Shown: positions 8,098 through 15,618 of the stretch, piece by piece
Layout: every line of letters begins with the position of its first letter
Position numbering within the stretch: the stretch's first letter is position 1
Translations under genes and position numbers: made by a program
The notes under the pieces: generated by a model
What the model saw: the letters and a program-made list of their open reading frames with translations, nothing else
Told to the model about the DNA's origin: nothing
The model's database searches: none
DNA from: Streptomyces sp. MBT65
Lineage (GTDB): Bacteria; Actinomycetota; Actinomycetes; Streptomycetales; Streptomycetaceae
Direction: 5' to 3'
Length of the DNA: 38,438 bases
Assembly: GCF_016612545.1 (NCBI RefSeq)
Contig: NZ_JAENRY010000044.1
Coordinates: 1 to 38,438 of the forward strand

Positions 8098-9948
8098 ATG
8101 GGTACGCCCATGCCTGGGGCCGGTCGGCACAGACGCCGGATACGTTTTGGCCTGCCCGTCGCCGCGGCCGGTGTCGCGGCCGCCGTGGCCGCCGCACTGA
8201 TGACGACGTCCGCCGGCGCGGCCACCGCGCTGCCGACGCCGACCGCGAAGCCCGTCATCGCACAGCCGTCGCTCGCCACGCTGAAGAAGCGCATCGTGGG
8301 CGCCGAGGCCGGTGACGACATCGCCGGTGAGACGACGACCAAGAAGTCGTCCAAGAGCGCGAGCACCACCGCCACGGCCGTCAGCCCGAAGATCATCGGC
8401 GGCACGACGACCACCATCAGCGCCGCGCCGTACATGGCGCAGCTCTGGTACTACGACGACAAGGGCACCACCGACGAGAGCGACGACATCGGCTTCTTCT
8501 GCGGTGGCTCGGTCATCTCGCCGTCGAAGATCCTGACGGCCTCGCACTGCGTCAAGGGCTACAACTGGGCCAAGAACGGCGCCGTCGTCACCAGCGCCAC
8601 CGTGCTGCCGACCACCGACGCCGACGGCAACGCCGATCTGCACGGCGGCCAGGCCACCGCGGTGCTGCGCCAGTGGAACCACCCGTCGTACAACGCGACG
8701 ACGATCGACAACGACGTCGCGGTCCTCACCCTGGCGGCTCCCGTCAAGGCGACGCCGATCCGGCTGACGACGAACACCGACACGACCTCGTACACGGGCA
8801 CGGCCGCGAAGACCGCCAAGGTCTACGGCTGGGGCCGTACCAGCTCCACCACGCAGGACATCTCCGAGACGCTGAAGACGGCCTCGCTGCCGATCCAGTC
8901 GGACGCCACCTGCATCGCCGCCTACGGCAGCCTGTTCATCAAGAACCACAACGTCTGCGCGGGCGAGCCCGCCACCGGCAGCGACACCGACACGACGGCC
9001 ATCTGCAACGGCGACTCCGGCGGCCCGCTCGTCGTCGCCGGCCGGATCGTCGGTGTCGTCTCCTGGAGCGCCGACGACGGCGTCGCCGGCCACGACTGCG
9101 TCGTCGAGGGCTCCTACGGCGTCTTCGCCAAGGTCACCGCGTACGTCGGCGCGGCCTACGCGCAGGTCGACGACGGCAACCTGAGCTACACCGACAACAA
9201 GGCCGACGTCTACGCCCGCAAGTCCTCCAACAAGGTGGGCTACGAGCTGGACTCCAAGGGCACCTCGCTGGCCACCCGCGTCTCCCTGGGCGACTGGGGC
9301 GGCGTCAACCTGGTCCGCTCCGCCGACCTGAACCGGGACGGCTACCAGGACTGGATCTACCGGACCACCGCCGGCGCGGTCTACTGGGACCACTTCCAGC
9401 TCAACAGCGCGCGGGACGACGGCAGTTGGGTCAGCACGAAGATCTTCGCCAACTGGAAGACCCGCACCCGGATCCTCGCCCCCGGCGATGTCACCGGCGA
9501 CTACCTGCCCGACCTGGTCTCGGTCGACAGCGCCGGTGTGCTGTGGATCTACCCGGGCAAGGGCAACGGCACCTTCGCCTCGCCCTCGCGGGTCGGCGGC
9601 GGCTGGAGCCAGTACAACGCGCTGGTCGGCAAGGGCGACTTCAACGGCGACGGCAAGGCCGACCTGCTCGCCCGCAACAAGAGCACCGGCGTCGTCTACC
9701 TGTACAAGGGCGCCGGCAAGTCCGGCACGGGTGCCTTCGCGGCCCGCGTGAAGGTGCGCACCTGGCCCAGCTACACCGCCTTCGACTCGGTCGGTGACTT
9801 CACCGGCGACGGCAAGGCGGACCTCCTGATCCGCAACGCCAGCGGCGCGTTCTACGTGTACCCGGGCACCGGGAAGGCGACGAGCGAGATCTTCGGCACA
9901 CCGAAGTCGCTTGGTACCGGTTTCCAGCAGTACGACATCTTCGGGTGA
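8098..9948 (+). CDS. Secreted S1-family serine protease with FG-GAP/VCBS repeats
   Basis: A 616-residue exported protein. The N-terminus has a basic stretch (RHRRRIRF) and a hydrophobic segment ending near SAGA, consistent with a signal peptide. A trypsin-fold domain starts at about IIGG (99-102), which implies pro-region cleavage. The triad is visible: His150 in TASHC, Asp206 in IDNDVAVL and Ser307 in CNGDSGGP. The residue at the chymotrypsin-189 position, six before the serine, is Ala301, so true trypsin specificity is unlikely. From about residue 405, four FG-GAP/VCBS-like repeats (ADLNRDGYQD, GDVTGDYLPD, GDFNGDGKAD, GDFTGDGKAD) resemble calcium-binding beta-propeller blades. The gene has its own inverted repeat upstream and terminator downstream and interrupts the conserved rho-to-rpmE order. 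Confidence 0.9.
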   Translation: MGTPMPGAGRHRRRIRFGLPVAAAGVAAAVAAALMTTSAGAATALPTPTAKPVIAQPSLATLKKRIVGAEAGDDIAGETTTKKSSKSASTTATAVSPKIIGGTTTTISAAPYMAQLWYYDDKGTTDESDDIGFFCGGSVISPSKILTASHCVKGYNWAKNGAVVTSATVLPTTDADGNADLHGGQATAVLRQWNHPSYNATTIDNDVAVLTLAAPVKATPIRLTTNTDTTSYTGTAAKTAKVYGWGRTSSTTQDISETLKTASLPIQSDATCIAAYGSLFIKNHNVCAGEPATGSDTDTTAICNGDSGGPLVVAGRIVGVVSWSADDGVAGHDCVVEGSYGVFAKVTAYVGAAYAQVDDGNLSYTDNKADVYARKSSNKVGYELDSKGTSLATRVSLGDWGGVNLVRSADLNRDGYQDWIYRTTAGAVYWDHFQLNSARDDGSWVSTKIFANWKTRTRILAPGDVTGDYLPDLVSVDSAGVLWIYPGKGNGTFASPSRVGGGWSQYNALVGKGDFNGDGKADLLARNKSTGVVYLYKGAGKSGTGAFAARVKVRTWPSYTAFDSVGDFTGDGKADLLIRNASGAFYVYPGTGKATSEIFGTPKSLGTGFQQYDIFG

Positions 9949-9989
9949 TATCGCAGGTGAGCGGGGTGTGACCCGCTGATCCGACTACA

Positions 9990-10024
9990 CAGGGTGCCCA
10001 TCGCCGTACGCGATGGGCACCCTG
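9990..10024 (+). terminator. Perfect 15-bp hairpin terminator
   Basis: CAGGGTGCCCATCGC (9990-10004) pairs perfectly with 10010-10024 around a 5-base loop CGTAC. It begins 41 bases after the protease stop codon. This is one of the strongest stems in the window. Confidence 0.9.
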
Positions 10025-10167
10025 CGTTGTGCAACCCTTTCTCGAGTTTCCCTGTCTGACCTGGTGGAGCGACCATGGAGCGAGGATTGAGCGGTATCGG
10101 TCGCTGCGGCCAGGCCTGAACCCTGAAAGCAGGGGGTAACCGACCCGGAACGAGATGCGAGGAGCCC

Positions 10168-11307
10168 ATGTCCGCCGAGAGCACGCCGGAGCCCGCCATA
10201 CCGGGCAAGGACGGCAGTGACGGCCCGCGCCACCGCGCCGGACGCCGTAAGAAGGAGCGCAGCCCGCACAGCAAGGCCCTGCGCCTGATGGCCTGGACCG
10301 CCGCGGGCGTCGTGGTGCTGGGCGGGACCGGCGCCGGGTACGTGTACTTCAAGCTCAACGGCAACATCAAGAGCGTCGACATCAACCAGGCCCTCGGCAC
10401 CGACCGGCCGGTCAAGGTCGACAACGGCTCCGAGAACATCCTGGTGCTGGGCTCGGACAGCCGCTCCGGCAGCAACAAGAAGCTCGGCGGCGGCACCGAC
10501 GACGGCAGCGCCCGCTCCGACACCGCGATGATCGTGCACGTCTACAAGGGCCACAAGAAGGCCAGCGTGGTCTCCATCCCGCGCGACACCCTCGTCGACC
10601 GCCCCGAGTGCACCGACACCAAGGGCGTCACCCACGACGCGGCGTCCGGCGTGATGTTCAACGAGGCGTACTCCACCGGGGGCGCCGCCTGCACGGTGAA
10701 GACCGTCGAGTCCATCACCGGCCTGCGCATGGACCACTACCTGGAAGTCGACTTCGCCGGCTTCGAGAAGCTCATCGACGAACTCGGCGGCGTCCCGGTC
10801 ACCACGACCAAGGCCATCAAGGACCCGCAGAGCCACCTCGACCTCAAGGCCGGCACCCACACGCTCAACGGCCAGCAGGCCCTCGGCCTGGTCCGCACCC
10901 GGCACGGCGTGGGCGACGGCTCCGACCTCGGCCGCATCCAGCTCCAGCAGGCCTTCATCAAGGCCCTGGTCAACCAGGTCAAGCACATCGGCGTCCTCAC
11001 CAGCCCGACCAAGCTCTTCGACCTCGCCAACACCGCCACCAAGGCCGTCACCACCGACTCCGACCTCGGCTCAGTGAACTCCCTCACATCCTTCGCCAAC
11101 GGCCTCAAGACCATCAGCTCGAAGAACATGACCATGGTGACGATGCCGGTCGAGTACGACCCGGCCAACCCGAACCGCGTGATCATCGAGAAGGCGAAGG
11201 CCCGGCTGGTCTGGAACGCCTTGGAGAACGACCGGCCCATCCCGGCCGCGGCGACCAAGGGCACGGCGACCGGCGAGGCCAAGGGCGTGGTGACCAGCAC
11301 CCCGTAG
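10168..11307 (+). CDS. LytR-CpsA-Psr (LCP) family cell-wall glycopolymer ligase
   Basis: LCP proteins move lipid-linked anionic glycopolymers onto peptidoglycan at the outer membrane face. The product is 379 residues, a usual length. A basic cytoplasmic N-terminus (RKKERSPHSK) is followed by one membrane segment at about 41-60. The extracytoplasmic LCP domain holds ENILVLGSDSRSG at about 89, ARSDTAMIVHV at about 115, SIPRDTLVDRP at about 136, and LGLVRTRHG at about 240. These carry the Arg/Asp residues that bind polyprenyl pyrophosphate and Mg. The start has a GAGGAG ribosome site just upstream. wecA, about 6 kb downstream, could supply the lipid-linked precursor of a wall polymer, but this link is inference. 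Confidence 0.93.
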   Translation: MSAESTPEPAIPGKDGSDGPRHRAGRRKKERSPHSKALRLMAWTAAGVVVLGGTGAGYVYFKLNGNIKSVDINQALGTDRPVKVDNGSENILVLGSDSRSGSNKKLGGGTDDGSARSDTAMIVHVYKGHKKASVVSIPRDTLVDRPECTDTKGVTHDAASGVMFNEAYSTGGAACTVKTVESITGLRMDHYLEVDFAGFEKLIDELGGVPVTTTKAIKDPQSHLDLKAGTHTLNGQQALGLVRTRHGVGDGSDLGRIQLQQAFIKALVNQVKHIGVLTSPTKLFDLANTATKAVTTDSDLGSVNSLTSFANGLKTISSKNMTMVTMPVEYDPANPNRVIIEKAKARLVWNALENDRPIPAAATKGTATGEAKGVVTSTP

Positions 11308-11372
11308 CGGCGCGGGGCGGTATCGATGTGCGGCTCCGCCGCGGGGCGCGTCCGGCCCCCACGCACCCGCGG

Positions 11373-11398
11373 GGAATAGATCACCCGGGCCCCCGGTT
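11373..11398 (+). promoter_or_regulatory. sigmaR consensus promoter for rpmE
   Basis: GGAAT (11373-11377), 18 bases, then GTT (11396-11398): an exact match to the GGAAT-N18-GTT pattern of the Streptomyces thiol-stress sigma factor sigmaR. rpmE is an established sigmaR target in S. coelicolor. The predicted transcript would start near 11405, about 95 bases before the TTG start. Confidence 0.8.
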
Positions 11399-11499
11399 TT
11401 GGGGGATGGCCCCAGTCCTGGCAGACTGGTACGTCGGCCCCGGTTCACGCCCCGCAACCCGCGGAGCGACCCGGCGCCCTCCCGAACCTAGGAGACACC

Positions 11500-11724
11500 T
11501 TGAAGCGCGAGATCCACCCCGAGTACGTCGAGACCCAGGTCAGCTGCACCTGTGGCGCGTCGTTCACCACCCGCTCGACGATCACCAGCGGAGCGATCCG
11601 CGCTGACGTCTGCTCCGAGTGCCACCCGTTCTACACGGGCAAGCAGAAGATCCTCGACACCGGTGGCCGCGTGGCCCGCTTCGAGGCCCGCTTCGGCAAG
11701 GCTGCTGCCAGCTCCGCGAAGTAG
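11500..11724 (+). CDS. rpmE: Ribosomal protein L31, zinc-binding type
   Basis: A 74-residue 50S protein that bridges the subunits. It is the C+ form: C16 and C18 (CTC) with C38 and C41 (CSEC) provide a zinc-binding set. The order of [16 protein letters not shown] and [27 protein letters not shown] is diagnostic. The start is TTG at 11500, with TAGGAGA about 8 bases upstream; no nearer ATG or GTG exists in frame. The upstream sigmaR-type promoter fits induction under thiol oxidation, when zinc can be lost from such cysteines. A terminator with a T-run follows. Confidence 0.97.
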   Translation: MKREIHPEYVETQVSCTCGASFTTRSTITSGAIRADVCSECHPFYTGKQKILDTGGRVARFEARFGKAAASSAK

Positions 11725-11737
11725 CGAGCTTCAATTT

Positions 11738-11787
11738 CGCCGGTCCACGGCCACGCCCTCCACAGGCGTGCCGGGACCGGCGTTTTT
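11738..11787 (+). terminator. rpmE terminator with T-run
   Basis: CGCCGGTCC (11738-11746) pairs with GGACCGGCG (11774-11782). An inner CACGCC/GGCGTG pairing extends the stem, and TTTTT follows at 11783-11787. This is the classic intrinsic form, uncommon in such GC-rich DNA. It lies between rpmE and prfA, so prfA may rely on readthrough or its own promoter. Confidence 0.85.
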
Positions 11788-11831
11788 GGTCGCCCGCCTT
11801 CCCTTTCTCCACCGCATTTCAGGAGCCCAAG

Positions 11832-12908
11832 ATGTTCGAGGCTGTCGAGGACCTCATCGGCGAGCACGCCGACCTTGAGAAGAAGCTCGCCGACCCGTCG
11901 GTCCACGCCGACCAGGCCAACGCGCGCAAGCTGAACAAGCGCTACGCCGAGCTCACCCCGATCGTCGCCACGTACCGCTCCTGGAAGCAGACCGGCGACG
12001 ACATCGAGACCGCGCGTGAACTCGGCGCCGACGACCCGGAGTTCGCGGCCGAGGTCAAGGAGCTGGAGAAGCACCGGGACGAGATCACGGAGAAGCTGCG
12101 GCTGCTGCTGGTGCCGCGTGACCCCAACGACGACAAGGACGTGATCCTCGAGGTCAAGGCGGGCGCGGGCGGCGACGAGTCGGCCCTGTTCGCCGGTGAC
12201 CTGCTGCGCATGTACCTGCGGTACGCGGAGCGCGTCGGCTGGAAGACCGAGATCATCGACGCCACCGAGTCCGAGCTGGGCGGCTACAAGGACGTCCAGG
12301 TCGCCGTGAAGACCAAGGGCGGCAACGGCGCGACCGAGCCCGGCCAGGGCGTCTGGGCCCGCCTGAAGTACGAGGGCGGGGTGCACCGCGTACAGCGCGT
12401 GCCCGCGACCGAGTCCGCGGGCCGTATCCACACCTCCGCGGCCGGTGTCCTCGTCACCCCCGAGGCGGAGGAGGTCGACGTCGAGATCAACCCGAACGAC
12501 CTCCGCATCGACGTCTACCGCTCGTCCGGCCCCGGCGGGCAGTCCGTCAACACGACCGACTCCGCGGTGCGCATCACGCACATTCCCACCGGAGTCGTCG
12601 CGTCCTGCCAGAACGAGAAGAGCCAGCTGCAGAACAAGGAGCAGGCGATGCGTATCCTGCGCTCCAGGCTGCTCGCCGCGGCACAGGAGGAGGCGGAGAA
12701 GAATGCCGCCGACGCCCGCCGCAGCCAGGTCCGCACGGTCGACCGCTCCGAGAAGATCCGTACGTACAACTTCCCGGAGAACCGCATCTCGGACCACCGC
12801 GTCGGATTCAAGGCGTACAACCTTGACCAGGTCCTGGACGGCGACCTCGACGCGATGATCCAGGCTTGCGTCGACGCGGACTCGGCCGCCAAGCTCGCGG
12901 CGGCGTAA
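11832..12908 (+). CDS. prfA: Peptide chain release factor 1
   Basis: Class I release factor that reads UAA and UAG and triggers peptide release. The product is 358 residues, typical length. The [18 protein letters not shown] segment is strongly conserved. [15 protein letters not shown] carries the Pro-Ala-Thr codon-recognition tripeptide of RF1, which distinguishes it from RF2 (SPF). [17 protein letters not shown] carries the catalytic GGQ at about 235-237. The ATG at 11832 has AGGAG about 7 bases upstream. The next gene, prmC, encodes the methylase of this GGQ glutamine and begins 55 bases downstream, the usual functional pair. Confidence 0.98.
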   Translation: MFEAVEDLIGEHADLEKKLADPSVHADQANARKLNKRYAELTPIVATYRSWKQTGDDIETARELGADDPEFAAEVKELEKHRDEITEKLRLLLVPRDPNDDKDVILEVKAGAGGDESALFAGDLLRMYLRYAERVGWKTEIIDATESELGGYKDVQVAVKTKGGNGATEPGQGVWARLKYEGGVHRVQRVPATESAGRIHTSAAGVLVTPEAEEVDVEINPNDLRIDVYRSSGPGGQSVNTTDSAVRITHIPTGVVASCQNEKSQLQNKEQAMRILRSRLLAAAQEEAEKNAADARRSQVRTVDRSEKIRTYNFPENRISDHRVGFKAYNLDQVLDGDLDAMIQACVDADSAAKLAAA

Positions 12909-12963
12909 CACCACGGCACGCACGGCACGTTCGGCACGGACGAGTACGACACGGAGGACTTGC

Positions 12964-13809
12964 GTGAACCTGCTGCTAGCAGAGGTGGCCCAGGCCACCC
13001 AGCGGCTGGCCGACGCCGGCGTGCCCTCGCCGCGCAACGACGCGGAGGAGCTCGCCGCGTTCGTGCACGGTGTGAAGCGGGGCGAGCTGCACTCCGTGAA
13101 GGACGTGGACTTCGACGCCCGCTACTGGGAGACCATCGCCCGGCGCGAGCAGCGTGAACCGCTCCAGCACATCACCGGTCGCGCCTTCTTCCGGTACCTG
13201 GAACTCCAGGTCGGGCCAGGGGTGTTCGTGCCCCGCCCCGAGACCGAGTCGGTGGTCGGCTGGGCCATAGACGCGGTCCGCGCGATGGACGTCGTAGAGC
13301 CGCTGATCGTCGACCTCTGCACCGGATCCGGCGCCATCGCGCTCGCCCTCGCGCAGGAGGTCCCGCGCTCCCGGGTGCACGCCGTGGAGCTGTCCGAGGA
13401 CGCCCTCCAGTGGACGCGCAAGAACATGGAGGGGTCTCGGGTCGACCTGCGGCAGGGGAACGCCCTGGACGCCTTCCCCGACCTCGACGGCCATGTCGAT
13501 CTGGTCATCTCCAACCCGCCGTACATCCCGCTCACGGAGTGGGAGTACGTCGCTCCCGAGGCGCGGGACTACGATCCCGAACTCGCCCTGTTCTCAGGGG
13601 AGGACGGCCTCGATCTGATCCGCGGTATCGAGCGCACCGCACACCGTCTCCTGCGTCCCGGCGGTGTCGTCGTGATCGAGCACGCCGACACCCAGGGCGG
13701 GCAGGTGCCGTGGATCTTCACCGAGGAGCGTGGCTGGGCCGACGCGGCCGACCACCCCGATCTCAACAACCGCCCGCGCTTCGCGACCGCCCGCCGGGCC
13801 ATGCCATGA
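12964..13809 (+). CDS. prmC: Release factor glutamine methyltransferase
   Basis: SAM-dependent N5-methyltransferase acting on the GGQ glutamine of release factors. The product is 281 residues. An N-terminal helical domain precedes the Rossmann-like core. The SAM loop IVDLCTGSGAIALALA is around 115-128, and the catalytic NPPY tetrapeptide is at about 184-187 (VISNPPYIPL). The GTG at 12964 follows GGAGG at 12953-12957. The stop codon TGA overlaps an ATG (ATGA at 13806-13809) that opens a doubtful 54-codon frame running to the tsaC start. Confidence 0.96.
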   Translation: MNLLLAEVAQATQRLADAGVPSPRNDAEELAAFVHGVKRGELHSVKDVDFDARYWETIARREQREPLQHITGRAFFRYLELQVGPGVFVPRPETESVVGWAIDAVRAMDVVEPLIVDLCTGSGAIALALAQEVPRSRVHAVELSEDALQWTRKNMEGSRVDLRQGNALDAFPDLDGHVDLVISNPPYIPLTEWEYVAPEARDYDPELALFSGEDGLDLIRGIERTAHRLLRPGGVVVIEHADTQGGQVPWIFTEERGWADAADHPDLNNRPRFATARRAMP

Positions 13810-13970
13810 CAGCCGCGTTCGCTACGGCAGCAGCGAGTGAGCCGAAGGGGCGCGTCGGTGTCGAGACCGCGAGCGCGCGGAGGCCCGCAGGGTCGAGCAC
13901 GGTCGCGGTCTCGACACCGACAACAGGCGCCCCGGAGGCGAACCGAGCTACAAAAAAAGGAGACCGCTAG
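13806..13970 (+). CDS. Doubtful 54-residue ORF between prmC and tsaC
   Basis: This frame begins at an ATGA overlap with the prmC stop and ends in TAG two bases before the tsaC ATG, so the spacing looks translationally coupled. Its composition is Ala/Thr/Ser-rich with a basic end (NRATKKGDR). It contains the whole long inverted repeat at 13854-13921. Its third-codon GC is lower than in neighbouring genes, with several ACA, GCA and AAA codons. No family resemblance is evident. I think the inverted repeat is the functional element and the frame is probably chance. Confidence 0.2.
   Translation: MTAAFATAAASEPKGRVGVETASARRPAGSSTVAVSTPTTGAPEANRATKKGDR
13847..13933. repeat. Long inverted repeat between prmC and tsaC
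   Basis: A perfect 19-bp inverted repeat: the left arm at 13854-13872 starts GTCGGTGTCGAGACC and the right arm is at 13903-13921, with a 30-base loop. Outside a 5-base asymmetry the stem resumes with GGGGCGC (13847-13853) against GCGCCCC (13927-13933). The tsaC ribosome site AAAAAAAGGAG follows about 17 bases after it. Confidence 0.9.
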
Positions 13971-13972
13971 AC

Positions 13973-14620
13973 ATGGCACGGCGATACGACACCAATGACG
14001 CGACCGACCGCACGACGGGTCTGCGCGAGGCCGCGTCCGCCGTCCGCCGGGGCGAACTCGTGGTCCTGCCGACCGACACGGTCTACGGCATCGGGGCCGA
14101 CGCGTTCTCCTCGGAGGCCGTCGCCGATCTGCTGGACGCCAAGGGCCGGGGCCGCAACATGCCCACGCCCGTCCTCATCGGCTCCCCGAACACGCTGCAC
14201 GGCCTCGTCACGGACTTCTCCGAGCTGGCCTGGGAACTCGTCGACGCGTTCTGGCCGGGCGCCCTCACGCTGGTCGCCAAGCACCAGCCGTCCCTCCAGT
14301 GGGACCTGGGGGACACCCGGGGCACGGTCGCCGTCCGCATGCCGCTGCACCCGGTCGCGATCGAGCTGCTGACGGAGGTCGGCCCGATGGCGGTTTCCTC
14401 GGCCAACCTCACGGGCCACCCCGCGCCGGAGGACTGCGACGCGGCCCAGGAGATGCTCGGCGACTCGGTCTCCGTGTACCTCGACGGCGGTCCCACGCCC
14501 GGCAACGTGCCGTCGTCGATCGTCGACGTCACCCGCGAGGTGCCGCTGCTGCTGCGCGCGGGCGCGATCTCGGCGGAGGAGCTGCGCAAGGTCGTACCCG
14601 ACCTCGAGGTGGCGAATTGA
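13973..14620 (+). CDS. tsaC: L-threonylcarbamoyladenylate synthase (Sua5/YrdC/YwlC family)
   Basis: Makes threonylcarbamoyl-AMP from threonine, bicarbonate and ATP, the first step of t6A tRNA modification at position 37. The product is 215 residues, the YrdC domain with a short tail and without the extra Sua5 domain. Typical motifs are ELVVLPTDTVYGIGADAFS near the start, FWPGALTLVAK, VAVRMPLHP and AVSSANLTGHPAP. The ATG at 13973 is preceded by an unusually A-rich AAAAAAAGGAG site. The following phosphatase-like gene starts at a TTG that overlaps the tsaC stop, so the two are likely coupled. Confidence 0.95.
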   Translation: MARRYDTNDATDRTTGLREAASAVRRGELVVLPTDTVYGIGADAFSSEAVADLLDAKGRGRNMPTPVLIGSPNTLHGLVTDFSELAWELVDAFWPGALTLVAKHQPSLQWDLGDTRGTVAVRMPLHPVAIELLTEVGPMAVSSANLTGHPAPEDCDAAQEMLGDSVSVYLDGGPTPGNVPSSIVDVTREVPLLLRAGAISAEELRKVVPDLEVAN

Positions 14621-15285
14621 CAGCCCCTGACGCGGGGCGTGGCATAGGCAACGGGGAAGTGACGGGGACCTTCGGGCTTCCCATGGACAGCTTCCGCATC
14701 CTCCACGTCAGCACCGGCAACGTGTGCCGCTCGCCGATCACCGAGCGGCTGACCCGTCATGCCCTGGCGGACCGGCTCGGCGACCCGCTGTGGGGCGGGC
14801 TGATCGTGGAGAGCGCCGGCACGTGGGGCCATGAGGGCGCGCCCATGGAGACCAACGCGGCGACGGTCCTCACCGACTTCGGTGCGGACCCCTCCGGGTT
14901 CACCGGCCGCGAGCTGCTCGACGACCACGTGATCCGCGCCGACCTGGTCCTGACGGCCACCCGGGACCACCGCGCCCAGGTCATCTCGATGGGCCACTCG
15001 GCGGGCCTGCGCACCTTCACCCTGAAGGAGTTCACCCGCCTGGTGAAGGCGATAGACCCCGCGACCCTGCCGCCCTTGGAGGACGGCATGGTGGCCCGTG
15101 CCCGCGCCCTGGTCCGCGCGGCAGCGGCCCTCCGCGGCTGGCTCCTGGCCCCCACCGCGGAAGCGGACGAGGTCTTCGACCCGTACGGCGCCCCGCTCCC
15201 GTTCTTCCGCTCCATCGGGGACGAGATAAACCAGGCGATCGATCCGGTGGTCACGGCGTTGACGGGTGTTTCGGCGCGGACGTGA
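14617..15285 (+). CDS. Low-molecular-weight protein-tyrosine phosphatase homologue lacking the nucleophilic cysteine
   Basis: LMW-PTP/arsenate-reductase fold, about 222 residues from a TTG at 14617 that overlaps the tsaC stop. GAGG lies 7 bases before the TTG. GTG at 14659 and ATG at 14683 are alternative starts. The P-loop reads HVSTGNVCRSPITERL. In active enzymes the motif is C-x5-R-S and the first residue is the nucleophilic cysteine; here it is serine, while the later Cys-Arg-Ser is kept. The general-acid region EVFDPYGAPL is retained. It is therefore probably inactive as a phosphatase, or binds phospho-residues or acts on another substrate. Its 3' end (NQAIDPVVTALTG) is echoed in decayed copies downstream. 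Confidence 0.85.
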   Translation: MTAPDAGRGIGNGEVTGTFGLPMDSFRILHVSTGNVCRSPITERLTRHALADRLGDPLWGGLIVESAGTWGHEGAPMETNAATVLTDFGADPSGFTGRELLDDHVIRADLVLTATRDHRAQVISMGHSAGLRTFTLKEFTRLVKAIDPATLPPLEDGMVARARALVRAAAALRGWLLAPTAEADEVFDPYGAPLPFFRSIGDEINQAIDPVVTALTGVSART

Positions 15286-15546
15286 GTCGGCGGCGACCGT
15301 CGCGGAGTGGTTGATGTGGCCGCGCCAGGCGACCGGAACGGTGGTCACGGCGTTCGCGGGTGTACCCGCGCGGAACTGCCTCGACGGTCATGGCGCTCAC
15401 GGGCGTGCCTGCGCGGAACTGCCTCGACGGCCACGGCGCTGACAGGTGTGCCCGCGCGGACGCGAGTCGGCGGTGTCCGTTGTGGCCGAACCAGGCGATC
15501 GACCCCCGAGGTCACCGCCCTCACCGGCACACCCCCGCGTACGTGA
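15229..15546 (+). repeat. Decayed tandem copies of the phosphatase-like gene 3' end
   Basis: The sequence encoding VVTALTGVSART, or its core, recurs five times at about 15245, 15340, 15386, 15429 and 15510. Spacers between copies also match: AACTGCCTCGAC occurs twice, GAGTCGGCGG twice, and CCAGGCGA three times. The last copy (15489-15546) can be read NQAIDPEVTALTGTPPRT-stop if one C of the five-C run at 15502-15506 is dropped, so it looks like the older end of the gene with a frameshift. About 260 bases of this lie outside the current CDS. Confidence 0.8.
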
Positions 15547-15618
15547 CAACGGCCGCGCGGGCCGTCCTCCCCGGGCCTACATTGGACGTACGTCACCGTC
15601 GACGCCCCGGAGCCCACC

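Noticed and set aside
15286..15618. New small genes in the gap after the phosphatase-like gene (frames at 15307 and 15360)
   Set aside because: These frames are fully explained by the tandem duplicates of the upstream gene end, with no independent coding signal.
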